Of a stretch of 64,000 nt of DNA, positions 20,373 to 28,895 are shown in pieces. The DNA lies in assembly GCA_947494435.1 (NCBI GenBank), contig CANLUY010000001.1, forward strand, positions 1,788,001 through 1,852,000, given 5' to 3'. Under the pieces are notes generated by a model. It had not been told where the DNA came from and made no database searches. It worked only from the letters and a program-made list of their open reading frames with translations. The stretch is from an uncultured Litoreibacter sp. (lineage in GTDB: Bacteria; Pseudomonadota; Alphaproteobacteria; Rhodobacterales; Rhodobacteraceae). Position numbers and translations under genes: made by a program. Positions within the stretch are counted from its first letter, which is position 1, and every line of letters starts with the position of its first letter.

Positions 20373-21460
20373 TGGCAGGCAAGGCCGAGATACGCGCGGA
20401 AGCAGAGCGCCTTTTTGCGTTGTTTCAAGAGGCAGGCGCGGCCCCTTTTGAGGCGGCGCTATTGCAGCCCTCTGAAGTCTTGCTTGACCTTTATGGCGAG
20501 GACATCCGCGCACGCGCTTATGTGACCTCTGATCCGGTTCTGGGGGAGCAGATGTTGCGCCCTGATTTTACGGTTCCCATCGTTCAGGCCCATATGACTG
20601 ATGGCGCAGAACCCGCGCGCTATACGTATATGGGCGATGTGTTCCGCCAGCAGCAGGCGGGCACGGGGCGCGCGAGTGAATATCTGCAGGTGGGTTATGA
20701 GGTGTTTGACCGGGCTGATCCCGCAGGCGCCGATGCGGAAGTGTTTGCGTTGTTCTCGGCCGCGTTGAAGGGACGGGGGTTGCAAGGCTCCATCGGCGAT
20801 ATCGGTATCTTGGTCGCGGCCGTCGAAGGTCTGACCACTTCGGACCGGCGTCGCGCGGCGTTGATGCGTCACATCTGGCGGCCCCATCGGTTTCGTGCGC
20901 TGCTTGATCGGTTCGCGGGGCGCGGGGCGTTGCCGGAGGGGCGGGCTGAGTTGGTCTCCTCCCTCAAAGGGTTGGATGTGGCACAGATCGTGCGGGCTGC
21001 GGGGCCCGAGATTGGATTGCGCAGGGCTTCCGAGGTTGTTGAACGTCTGAAGAGCCTGCGCGAGGATATGGATGTGGCGCCAATTCCCGCGGCGGAGATT
21101 GAGGCTGTGAGTGCGATCTTGAACCTGAAGATGGCCGCCGATGATGCGGCGGGCGCTTTGGCTGAGATTGCGGTGGAATTTCCGGTCATCAAAACGGCGG
21201 CGCAAGGGTTTGTGAAGCGTTTGCACGCGTTGATTGAGCGTGGCGTGGATGTGGCCGCTTTGACCTATGAAGGGGCATATGGCCGGACCTCGATGGAATA
21301 TTACGACGGCTTCGTCTTCGGTTTCGCCCGTGAGGGTGGCGCGCCTGTGGCTTCCGGCGGGCGGTATGACGCGCTGACCCGCGTGTTGGGGCAAGGACGT
21401 GAGATACCGGCTGTGGGTGGTGTGATCCGGCCTGAATTGTTGTTGGGAGCAGGCCAATGA
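20372..21460 (+). CDS. hisZ: ATP phosphoribosyltransferase regulatory subunit
   Basis: 362 aa HisRS-paralog lying between hisS and hisG; overlaps both. Confidence 0.92.
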   Translation: MAGKAEIRAEAERLFALFQEAGAAPFEAALLQPSEVLLDLYGEDIRARAYVTSDPVLGEQMLRPDFTVPIVQAHMTDGAEPARYTYMGDVFRQQQAGTGRASEYLQVGYEVFDRADPAGADAEVFALFSAALKGRGLQGSIGDIGILVAAVEGLTTSDRRRAALMRHIWRPHRFRALLDRFAGRGALPEGRAELVSSLKGLDVAQIVRAAGPEIGLRRASEVVERLKSLREDMDVAPIPAAEIEAVSAILNLKMAADDAAGALAEIAVEFPVIKTAAQGFVKRLHALIERGVDVAALTYEGAYGRTSMEYYDGFVFGFAREGGAPVASGGRYDALTRVLGQGREIPAVGGVIRPELLLGAGQ

Positions 21461-22140
21461 CCTTGAAGCTGGGTGTCCCCTCCAAGGGACGGTTGATGGA
21501 CGAGACGTTCGCTTGGTTCGGGGCGCGTGGCATCACGTTGGAGCGGAGCGGGTCTGACCGGGAATATGCCGGTCGGGTCTCGGGCATCGAAGGGATCGAG
21601 CTGGTCTTGTTGAGCGCTGGAGAAATTCCACGGGAGCTGGCTGCGGGGCGGATTGATCTGGGCGTGACTGGCACCGATCTTGTGCGCGAGAAGCTTCCGT
21701 TGTGGCGGGATCAATTGGAGACGTTGGTTGAGCTGGGCTTTGGCCATGCGGATTTGATCTTGGCTGTGCCTGCCTTTTGGGCAGATGTGAGCACCTTGGA
21801 TGACCTTGACGCGGTTGCGGCGGCTTTTCGGGCGGAGCATGGGTTTCGGCTGCGGATTGCCACGAAATATCACCGCTTGATCCGCGAGCATTTGAAGGCT
21901 GCGGGTGTGGCTGATTATCAGCTGGTCGATAGTCAGGGCGCGACGGAGGGCACCATCAAGAATGGAACGGCGGAGGCTGTGGCGGATATTACTTCGACCG
22001 GGGCGACGCTGGAGGCGAACCACTTGAAAATTCTGAGTGGCGCTCCCGTTTTGAAGTCTCAGGCGACATTGTTTTTATCCCGGACATCTGGAGCGGATGA
22101 AACAATTTTGGCGGAATTGAAAGCCAAGCTTGGGCTCTAA
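21457..22140 (+). CDS. hisG: ATP phosphoribosyltransferase (short form)
   Basis: 227 aa; LGVPSKGRLMDET, DLGVTGTDLV, ATKYHRLIREHL, VADITSTGATLEAN. Confidence 0.95.
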   Translation: MTLKLGVPSKGRLMDETFAWFGARGITLERSGSDREYAGRVSGIEGIELVLLSAGEIPRELAAGRIDLGVTGTDLVREKLPLWRDQLETLVELGFGHADLILAVPAFWADVSTLDDLDAVAAAFRAEHGFRLRIATKYHRLIREHLKAAGVADYQLVDSQGATEGTIKNGTAEAVADITSTGATLEANHLKILSGAPVLKSQATLFLSRTSGADETILAELKAKLGL

Positions 22141-22147
22141 ACCCTCA

Positions 22148-22165
22148 TCCCCCGCATGCGGGGGA
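22148..22165 (+). terminator. intrinsic terminator after hisG
   Basis: TCCCCCGCATGCGGGGGA palindrome followed by TTTTC, 8 nt after the hisG stop. Confidence 0.75.
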
Positions 22166-22214
22166 TTTTCTTACCCGTTGATTTCAAAGCATTTCTTGAA
22201 GATTTAAGGAATTT

Positions 22215-22646
22215 TTAACGCACGCCGATATCAGCGAGCGCGGCGCTGAGTTGGGGTGGAAGCTGCTCTTCGCGCGCGCGGTGTTCCGGCAGATCTGCGG
22301 GTGCGTCTTCGGGCTTGAGATAACGCCAGCCTTGGAAGGGGCGCTTGGTCATATTCTCCACGCGGATCAGCTTGGGATCAAACACAAGCGCGCAGCGGCG
22401 GATGCCGTCGCCACGGTCATACTCATCAAGACGCAGGATCTTCTGGCGTGCCTGCACAACCCCTTTGATGACCCAATAGATAGAGCCGCCATTGAGGATT
22501 TCATTTTCGCGCTTGGGCCACATGCGTGTCACGTGACGGGGATTGCCGTCGGCGCCTTTGGGGCGGGGACTGTCCTGCCATGCCTGCAAATCGTCCACGG
22601 ACTCGGTCCCGACAGACAATTTTATCAAGTTGATGTGTTTTGCCAC
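22215..22646 (-). CDS. DUF1489 family protein
   Basis: 143 aa; MAKHINLIKLSVGTESVDDLQAWQ...VTRMWPKRENEILNGGSIYWVIKGVVQARQ. Confidence 0.8.
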   Translation of the reverse strand: MAKHINLIKLSVGTESVDDLQAWQDSPRPKGADGNPRHVTRMWPKRENEILNGGSIYWVIKGVVQARQKILRLDEYDRGDGIRRCALVFDPKLIRVENMTKRPFQGWRYLKPEDAPADLPEHRAREEQLPPQLSAALADIGVR

Positions 22647-22834
22647 GACTCAGGCCCCCAATGCTGGTGTTAAGAGTATTGTGTTTGGTGGGGCATTCAA
22701 GGGCGTGCGGCTAAAGGAGTTACGCCAAACAGAGGGACTTTGATATTTCTGATCCAACGGGAGACAGGTAAGGTCTAGGCTGGACTGCGCGCAGACAGGC
22801 GCAAAGATGTGAAACGCAAAGAGGCGGTCGAGAA

Positions 22835-23476
22835 ATGGAAGAACAGTTTTGGCAATCCCTTTGGTCGGCTGGCGATACCGCTTTTCATAAAGACGCGCCG
22901 CATCCGTTGCTCACCCGTCATTTCTCTGCGCTTGGCCTAAAGGCGGGCGCGCATGTCTTTGTGCCGCTTTGTGGTGCATCGGTGGACCTGGATTGGTTGA
23001 TCGGTGAAGGGTTGCAAGTGACAGGGATCGAATTCAACCGAGGCGCGATAGACCAAGTGTTTGAGCGTTTGTCTTTGCGTCCTGACATAAGCACCGGCGG
23101 AGGTTTGACACGGCTACAGGCTGGTGCGCTGACGCTCTGGCATGGCGATTTTTTCGCGTTGCAAGCCTCTGACCTTCCAGCGGTATCAGCCGTCTATGAC
23201 CGTGCTGCGCTGGTTGCATTGCCGCCCGACACCCGCGCGGAATACGCGCGCTACTTGACGCAGATCACTGCGAATGCGCCGACACTTTTGATCAGTTTTG
23301 ACTTTGGTCCCTCCCATACCGATGGACCGCCGTTTTCGGTGCCCGAGGCTGCGATCCGCGCGCTTTATGCGACGACACATGGGGTGAGTTTGCTTGAAAG
23401 CGTGGACAGCGGTGGAGAGGGTGCAAAGCGTGGCACAAGGTTCGAGCAGGTTTGGCATTTGACGCGGCATATCTAG
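22835..23476 (+). CDS. tpm: thiopurine S-methyltransferase-like protein
   Basis: 213 aa; VFVPLCGASVDLDWLIGEGLQVTGIE, YDRAALVALPPDTRAEYA. Confidence 0.85.
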   Translation: MEEQFWQSLWSAGDTAFHKDAPHPLLTRHFSALGLKAGAHVFVPLCGASVDLDWLIGEGLQVTGIEFNRGAIDQVFERLSLRPDISTGGGLTRLQAGALTLWHGDFFALQASDLPAVSAVYDRAALVALPPDTRAEYARYLTQITANAPTLLISFDFGPSHTDGPPFSVPEAAIRALYATTHGVSLLESVDSGGEGAKRGTRFEQVWHLTRHI

Positions 23477-23485
23477 CGGTATGCA

Positions 23486-23531
23486 AAAGAAAGAGGCGCG
23501 CCGGAAGGCACGCCTTTTCTTGGTTTTTTGA
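23486..23531. terminator. probable bidirectional terminator
   Basis: AAGAAAGAGGCGcGCcggaagGCaCGCCTTTTCTT imperfect stem between convergent genes. Confidence 0.5.
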
Positions 23532-23537
23532 GGTGTT

Positions 23538-24038
23538 TTAGGCCAGAGCAGCGATGTTCTTGAGGCCAAGCTCGTAGGTTTTGCCGAGCATCCGGTCCAT
23601 GAACAGACCGAAGATGCGGAAGATCGGGTTGTAGCCCATGTCGGAGGTCACGGTCCAAGTCACACGGGCACCGCTGCCGTTTGGTTGCGCTTCGATGGTT
23701 TGCACGGGCTTGCCCATTGCGCCCAGATCAATCAGGTGCGTGACGCGGGTAGCGGTCACGTCGGTGACTGTTTGCGTGCCTTTGCCTTCTTTTCCCTCGA
23801 AACGGAAACCGGAGCCTTTGCCCTCAGATGGGCCAAATGGTGTGATTTTCAGCTGTGGATCGGTTGTGCAGTAGGGGTTGAAGGTCTGAAAGCCTTCAGT
23901 GCTGGCAACACGGGCGATCACATCTTCAGGCGACATGTCCACATCGGCTTGGCGGGTGACGACGACTTTGCGGGGCAGCAAGAGGGCGATCAGGATGATG
24001 GCGGCGAGGATGGCGAGAACTGTGTAAACGATGGTCAT
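23538..24038 (-). CDS. SRPBCC family protein (N-terminal TM anchored)
   Basis: Start MTIVYTVLAILAAIILIALLLPRKVVVTRQ; SRPBCC-like GFQTFNPYCTTDPQLKITPFGP...RVTWTVTSDMGYNPIFRIFGLFMDRMLG. Confidence 0.8.
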   Translation of the reverse strand: MTIVYTVLAILAAIILIALLLPRKVVVTRQADVDMSPEDVIARVASTEGFQTFNPYCTTDPQLKITPFGPSEGKGSGFRFEGKEGKGTQTVTDVTATRVTHLIDLGAMGKPVQTIEAQPNGSGARVTWTVTSDMGYNPIFRIFGLFMDRMLGKTYELGLKNIAALA

Positions 24039-24097
24039 TGGTTTGGTCCTTTCGGTCTGTCGGTTGATGAGGGTTTTTCTGTCCCTTCTGCCAACAC

Positions 24098-24124
24098 GAC
24101 GAAGACCGAGGCTGCCAATCGACA
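24098..24124 (-). promoter_or_regulatory. candidate ECF42-type promoter A (TGTCGA-N17-CGTC) upstream of SRPBCC gene 23538..24038
   Basis: Minus strand: ATGTCGATTGGC...CGTCGTGT; same elements and spacing as promoter B at 26301-26327. Confidence 0.65.
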
Positions 24125-24126
24125 TC

Positions 24127-25356
24127 TCATGACATTTTTTTTCGCAAATCCTGCATTTTTTTCTCGAGCCAGTTTTGGGACGGGGCGTCGGTGCACAGAG
24201 AAATAGCGTTTGTATAGGCCTCTGCGGCTTCTGCGATGCGTCCGAGTTCTGCCAAACAGTGTGCGCGGACGGCGTGGAAAGGCTGGTAGGTTTCCAGCCC
24301 GTCATAGTCGATCAGTGCCAGCATTTTCAGCCCCTCTGCCGGTCCTGCGTCTTCGGCCACGACAGCCGCGCGGCTGACGGCCCCGCCGATGGAAGGGTAC
24401 GTGCGCATCAGGCCGTGATAGAGTTGTGAGAGGGCGCGCCAATCGGTCTTGCCGGTGACGGACCTTGCGGCGTGGACGGATTGAATGGCGGCTTCGAGTT
24501 GAAAGCGTCCGGGCATGGTTTGTTGCACGCGTTTCAATGCGGCTTGGGTCAGCAGACCAACTGAGCGGTCGATAAGCTGAGTGTCCCAAAGTGCCGTGTC
24601 TTGTTCTGGAACGGGGACTAGAATGCCGTCTTTGATACGCGCATCGCGGCGCGCTTCGATCAAGCCGATCAGGGCTGTCAGACCCAAGGCTTCGGCATTG
24701 TCAGGGGCCAGTTCTGCAAGAATGTTTGACAGGAAAAACGCCTCGTGACTGAGGTCACCGTCGCCTTCCAGCCAATCAACGGCGTAAGCGCCGTAGACGG
24801 CTTCCAGTACGGCGCCCATGCGGTCGGGAAAGGCCTCGGGTTCTGGCACGATGAAGGGGATCCCTGCGGATTTGATTTTCTTTTTGGCGCGCACAAGGCG
24901 CTGGGCCATAGCCGTGGGCGAGACGAGAAAGGCTTTGGCGATTTGCTCTGCCTCCAGCCCTAGGACGGTTTGCAGCATCAGCGGTGTGCGGATGCCTTCG
25001 TCGATGGCGGGGTGGGCGCAGACAAAGAGGAGTTTCAACCTCTCGTCCAGTTGCGTTTCTTCGGGTTCGATTGCGTGTGCATCAGCCATGTCATTTGCCT
25101 CATCTGTGATGATCAAACGGGCATCGCGGCGCGCCTGATCGGTGCGTCTGTTCTTGGCCACGGTCAGAAGCCAAGCTTCGGGTTTGTCGGGTATGCCGCG
25201 CTCCGGCCATGTTTTCAGGGCGGCCACAAAGGCATCGGCCAGCGCATCTTCGGCAGAGATGATGTCGCCGGTTCGGCTGGCGAGCATCGCGATTAGTTTG
25301 CCATAGGCGGCGCGGGCGACATCTTCCGCCCGCGCCTGTGTGTCGTCTGCGCTCAC
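24127..25356 (-). CDS. RNA polymerase sigma factor, ECF42-like (large C-terminal extension)
   Basis: sigma2/sigma4-like (DALADAFVAALKTWPERGIPDKPEAWLLTVAKNRRTDQARR; LEAEQIAKAFLVSPTAMAQRLVRAKKKI); GTG start at 25356 overlaps the YCII stop; C-terminal repeat domain (LIDYDGLETYQPFHAVRAHCLAELGRIAEAAEAYTNAI). Confidence 0.88.
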   Translation of the reverse strand: MSADDTQARAEDVARAAYGKLIAMLASRTGDIISAEDALADAFVAALKTWPERGIPDKPEAWLLTVAKNRRTDQARRDARLIITDEANDMADAHAIEPEETQLDERLKLLFVCAHPAIDEGIRTPLMLQTVLGLEAEQIAKAFLVSPTAMAQRLVRAKKKIKSAGIPFIVPEPEAFPDRMGAVLEAVYGAYAVDWLEGDGDLSHEAFFLSNILAELAPDNAEALGLTALIGLIEARRDARIKDGILVPVPEQDTALWDTQLIDRSVGLLTQAALKRVQQTMPGRFQLEAAIQSVHAARSVTGKTDWRALSQLYHGLMRTYPSIGGAVSRAAVVAEDAGPAEGLKMLALIDYDGLETYQPFHAVRAHCLAELGRIAEAAEAYTNAISLCTDAPSQNWLEKKMQDLRKKMS

Positions 25357-25706
25357 ACGCTGCCCATGGCAGAGGCGCGGATTTCCAGCTTGCCGTAATG
25401 CACGTGCGGGCATTTCTCGGCCCATTTCATCGCCTCATCCAGGTTCTCGACCTCGATGGCGAAGAAGCCGCCGAGAGTTTCCTTGGTTTCGGCAAAGGGG
25501 CCGTCTTGCACGCGCTTCTCGCCGCCTGCGAGCGTGATGGTTGTGGCGGTGTCTGCGGGGTGCAGCCAGTCGGTGTCGACGAAGACGCCAGCCTCTTGCA
25601 GCGCGCCGATATATTGGCCGTAAACCTCTTTGGATTTTGCCCAATCCTCTTCGGTCATGTTGGCGGACATTGCAGGGTCGGAGTAAAGAAGAAATGTGTA
25701 ACGCAT
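25353..25706 (-). CDS. YCII / DGPF-domain protein (YciI-like)
   Basis: MRYTFLLYSDPAMSANMTEEDWAKSKEVYGQYIGALQEAGVFVDTDWLHPADTATTI...VQDGPFAETKETLGGFFAIEV; DGPF motif present; overlaps the sigma gene. Confidence 0.92.
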   Translation of the reverse strand: MRYTFLLYSDPAMSANMTEEDWAKSKEVYGQYIGALQEAGVFVDTDWLHPADTATTITLAGGEKRVQDGPFAETKETLGGFFAIEVENLDEAMKWAEKCPHVHYGKLEIRASAMGSV

Positions 25707-25734
25707 TGTTTTGGTTCCTTTGTAGGTGGTTAGA

Positions 25735-26247
25735 TTAAGCCGCAACGTCGGCGATTTTGGCAAGGCCAAGTTCAAAATTCGGGCCGATCATGCCGTCCAT
25801 GAACAGTCCCATGACGCGGAAGACGGGGTTCATGCCGAGATCCATGTCCATGCTCCAGGTCACTTCGGTGGCACCATTGGCCGCTATGGCGGAGATCGCC
25901 TGTGTCGGCTGGCCCAAGGGGCCAAGGTCGAGGTCGAAGGTGACTTGATCGGGGGTTACAGCGGAGACGGTTTGCTGGCCCGCGCCGTCTTTGCTTTCAA
26001 AGGAGAAGCCTGATCCGACACCTGTTGCGGGGCCGAACATTTTGACCTGAAGGTTCGGGTCGAGGTCCTTGTAGGGGTTGAAAGCTTGGTAGCCGGTGTT
26101 GGAGGCCGCCAGTTCGATCACAGCCTCAGGTGCCGCGTCGATCATGGCGGAGCGTTCGATGCTGACGTGGCGCGGCAGTGCGAATGTGGCGACGGTCAGC
26201 GCAGCGAGGCCGCAGGCCGTGTAGGTGGCGATTTTCTTGATATTCAT
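25735..26247 (-). CDS. SRPBCC family protein, paralog of 23538..24038
   Basis: MNIKKIATYTACGLAALTVATFALPRHVSIERSAMIDAAPEAVIE...YQAFNPYKDLDPNLQVKMFGP...VTWSMDMDLGMNPVFRVMGLFMDGMIG. Confidence 0.82.
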   Translation of the reverse strand: MNIKKIATYTACGLAALTVATFALPRHVSIERSAMIDAAPEAVIELAASNTGYQAFNPYKDLDPNLQVKMFGPATGVGSGFSFESKDGAGQQTVSAVTPDQVTFDLDLGPLGQPTQAISAIAANGATEVTWSMDMDLGMNPVFRVMGLFMDGMIGPNFELGLAKIADVAA

Positions 26248-26300
26248 GTGTCTGTCCTCTCGTGTTTTAGGGAAGGGCTTTTGTGCCTCTTCACCCACAC

Positions 26301-26327
26301 GACGGACGACAGATGCGCCAATCGACA
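26301..26327 (-). promoter_or_regulatory. candidate ECF42-type promoter B (TGTCGA-N17-CGTC) upstream of SRPBCC-YCII-sigma operon
   Basis: Minus strand: ATGTCGATTGGCGCATCTGTCGTCCGTCGTGT; matches promoter A. Confidence 0.65.
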
Positions 26328-26386
26328 TTTGAAATAAAAAAATTTGAAAAAAGTTTTTTGGACGCTGGACGCTGCGTGTTTTTTGC

Positions 26387-27817
26387 TCAGGTGATGGTTG
26401 CGGAGTGCCAGACGTTTTTGATGTCCATGTAATTGTCCAGCCCCTCGGTGCCGCCTTCACGGCCGTAGCCGCTGGACTTCACGCCGCCGAATGGGGTTTC
26501 GGGCATGGAGGCCTCGAGTGTGTTGATAGAGAGGTTGCCCACTTCGACGCGGTCAATCAGCTGGTCAATATAGTCTGCACGATTGGTGAAGGCATAGCCT
26601 GCGAGGCCGTAGGGGACGGAATTGGCCTGCGAAATTGCATGATCCAACGAACTGACGGGGTTGATAACAGCGATGGGGCCGAAGGGTTCTTCTTGCATGA
26701 TCCGGGCTGTGTCGGGGACGTTGAGCAAAACGGTTGGCTGAAAGAAGTAGCCCTTTTCGCCGTGGCGCGCGCCGCCTGTGGCGAGTGTGGCCCCTTTGGC
26801 GCAAGCGTCTTCAACAAGGTCGGTTAAGACGGGCACGCGCCTTTCGTTGGCGGTCGGGCCCATTTCCACGCCCTCCTCCATTCCGTTTCCAACGATGGTT
26901 GCTTTAGCCCGTTCAACGAAGCCCGCAGCGTAGTCATCGAAGATGCTTTCATGTGCGAAGAACCGTGTGGGGGAGGTGCAGACCTGCCCGGCATTGCGCA
27001 TTTTGCGGACAGCGCTGGATGCAGCGGCGGTTTGTACATCCGTGTCTTCGCAGATGATGACGGGTGCGTGGCCACCGAGTTCCATCAAGACGCGCGTGTC
27101 ATGCTGTGCAGCCAAAGTAGAGAGATGACGCCCGACGGTTGTGGACCCTGTGAACGCCACGAGACGCACAGGGTCTTTTGGGATCAGGTAGCCTGAGATA
27201 TCTGCCGGATTGCCGAAGACGAGGTTCAAGACGCCAGCGGGAAGACCTGCATCTTCAAAGGCTTTGGCGATATGTATCGCACCTGCGGGGGTTTCTTCGG
27301 CAGCTTTCAGGATGACCGAACAGCCCGATGCGAGTGCGCCTGCGATTTTGCGGGCGGGCTGGCTCATTGGGAAATTCCAAGGAGAAAAGGCCGCAACGAC
27401 CCCGACCGGTTGATGATGGACCGTGAACTTATGCCCCGGGGCGGCCGGGATCACGCGTCCATAGGTGCGCATTGCTTCGCCTGCGTCCCATTCAAAGAAT
27501 TCGGCGCCGCGAATGACTTCTAGGCGGGCTTGGGGCAGGGGTTTGCCGTGTTCCAGGGTGATGGAGGTTGCGATCTCTTCCTGCCGGTCGCGCATCAATC
27601 TTGCGGCGCGCAGAATGGTGTCGGCGCGTGCGCGTGGCGACGTGTTGCGCCATAGGGCGAAGCCTTTGACTGCGGCCTCTAGTGCGTCGTCCAAATCCTG
27701 CTGCGTCGCACAGGGCAGGCGACCGATTTCTTCTTCGGTGGCCGGGTTGAGCACCGCCATGTCCGACTGTGACTTCCGCCACTTGCCGCCAATGAAAAGG
27801 TTCAGATCGGGATACAT
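26387..27817 (-). CDS. NAD(P)-dependent aldehyde dehydrogenase (succinate-semialdehyde dehydrogenase-like)
   Basis: Start MYPDLNLFIGGKWRKS at 27817; FSPWNFPMSQPARKIAGALASGCSVILKAAEETP, GST-VGR, LELGGHAP, NAGQVCTSPTRFF. Confidence 0.9.
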   Translation of the reverse strand: MYPDLNLFIGGKWRKSQSDMAVLNPATEEEIGRLPCATQQDLDDALEAAVKGFALWRNTSPRARADTILRAARLMRDRQEEIATSITLEHGKPLPQARLEVIRGAEFFEWDAGEAMRTYGRVIPAAPGHKFTVHHQPVGVVAAFSPWNFPMSQPARKIAGALASGCSVILKAAEETPAGAIHIAKAFEDAGLPAGVLNLVFGNPADISGYLIPKDPVRLVAFTGSTTVGRHLSTLAAQHDTRVLMELGGHAPVIICEDTDVQTAAASSAVRKMRNAGQVCTSPTRFFAHESIFDDYAAGFVERAKATIVGNGMEEGVEMGPTANERRVPVLTDLVEDACAKGATLATGGARHGEKGYFFQPTVLLNVPDTARIMQEEPFGPIAVINPVSSLDHAISQANSVPYGLAGYAFTNRADYIDQLIDRVEVGNLSINTLEASMPETPFGGVKSSGYGREGGTEGLDNYMDIKNVWHSATIT

Positions 27818-27974
27818 GGGCGCGTCTCCAAAATGTGTCGTCTCAAGATCACCTGCCGCTTCGCTCTGCGACAAGTGAATTGGGTGAATACTGATATCAG
27901 TTCGAGGAATGTCAAAGGTCTCGGCTTTCTGCGGTGGCATGTCGTGCCGACCACAACGCGGCTACGGCGGTCCA

Positions 27975-28751
27975 TTACAGCACGATATCCCGACCAAGCT
28001 GGTCGATCTTGCTGATAACGCTCATCGCGGCAAGTGCTGAGGAGCGTGGATTATCGGGCAGGGAGTTCCCGCTGATTTGAAAGTGGAACTGGCCAAAATC
28101 GCCTTCTGCCGTGATTTCATGGATGTTGCGGGTGGCGGTTGCGTCGGCGATCAGGCGGACTTGCGTGTCGTCAAACCCGAGCCCCGCGAGGGCCACGGCA
28201 GCGGCAACATTTGCGTTTTTAGGATACTCCAAGGCTGCTGCGCGGGCGGTGCCGTCGAAATGCGTGTGTTCCCCTTCGGTCAACGCGTTCAGGTCGAGCT
28301 TTGCCTCTGCGGGTGAGCCTTTCCAGCCTTTGGGTGGTTTGCGCCCTGTGTAAGTGACTGAAGTGAGCTTGCCTACGCGCGCGGCGCTGAGGCAGTCCAG
28401 CGCGCCGATGGCCCCGCTGGCCAGATGCAGTTTTGCATTTCCTTTTTGGGCCGCCTGTTCGAGGGAGGTTGAGGTCGTCGTGTCTGCCAAGGCACCAAGC
28501 GACACGGTGATCAGATCAAAACCGCGTTTCAGGATTGATGGGCCGTGGGTGGCCAGCGCCTCATGCCCGGCGCAGTCAATCATGATGTCCAGATCAGCGG
28601 GGAGGGCTGCGACGGAACTGACTTCGATGGTTGCCGTGTTGGCGATGCGTTCGGGGCGCAGTAAAACTGCGCTGATCTCGTGCCCGCGCTTTAGGAGCGC
28701 GTCGCGCACGTAAGCGGCGATGGCGCCTTGTCCGATCAATCCAACCTTCAT
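27975..28751 (-). CDS. aspartate dehydrogenase-like protein
   Basis: 258 aa; MKVGLIGQGAIAAYV Rossmann motif; LASGAIGALDCLSAARVG; YPKNANVAAAVALAGLGFDDTQVRLIAD. Confidence 0.82.
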   Translation of the reverse strand: MKVGLIGQGAIAAYVRDALLKRGHEISAVLLRPERIANTATIEVSSVAALPADLDIMIDCAGHEALATHGPSILKRGFDLITVSLGALADTTTSTSLEQAAQKGNAKLHLASGAIGALDCLSAARVGKLTSVTYTGRKPPKGWKGSPAEAKLDLNALTEGEHTHFDGTARAAALEYPKNANVAAAVALAGLGFDDTQVRLIADATATRNIHEITAEGDFGQFHFQISGNSLPDNPRSSALAAMSVISKIDQLGRDIVL

Positions 28752-28895
28752 ATCCCGATCCTATGACACGCACCGCATCTGCGGAATTGAAAAGCTTTTG
28801 ATATTCATTTTTTATATATCCATATGTGTGCTTCGCCTTGGACGGAAGGGGCGCAATGGCGTCTGGTGACGTTGGAACAGGGAAGGGTTTGCCGC

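Noticed and set aside
18870-20513. 547-aa minus-strand ORF
   Set aside because: Antisense to hisS; composition typical of a shadow ORF.
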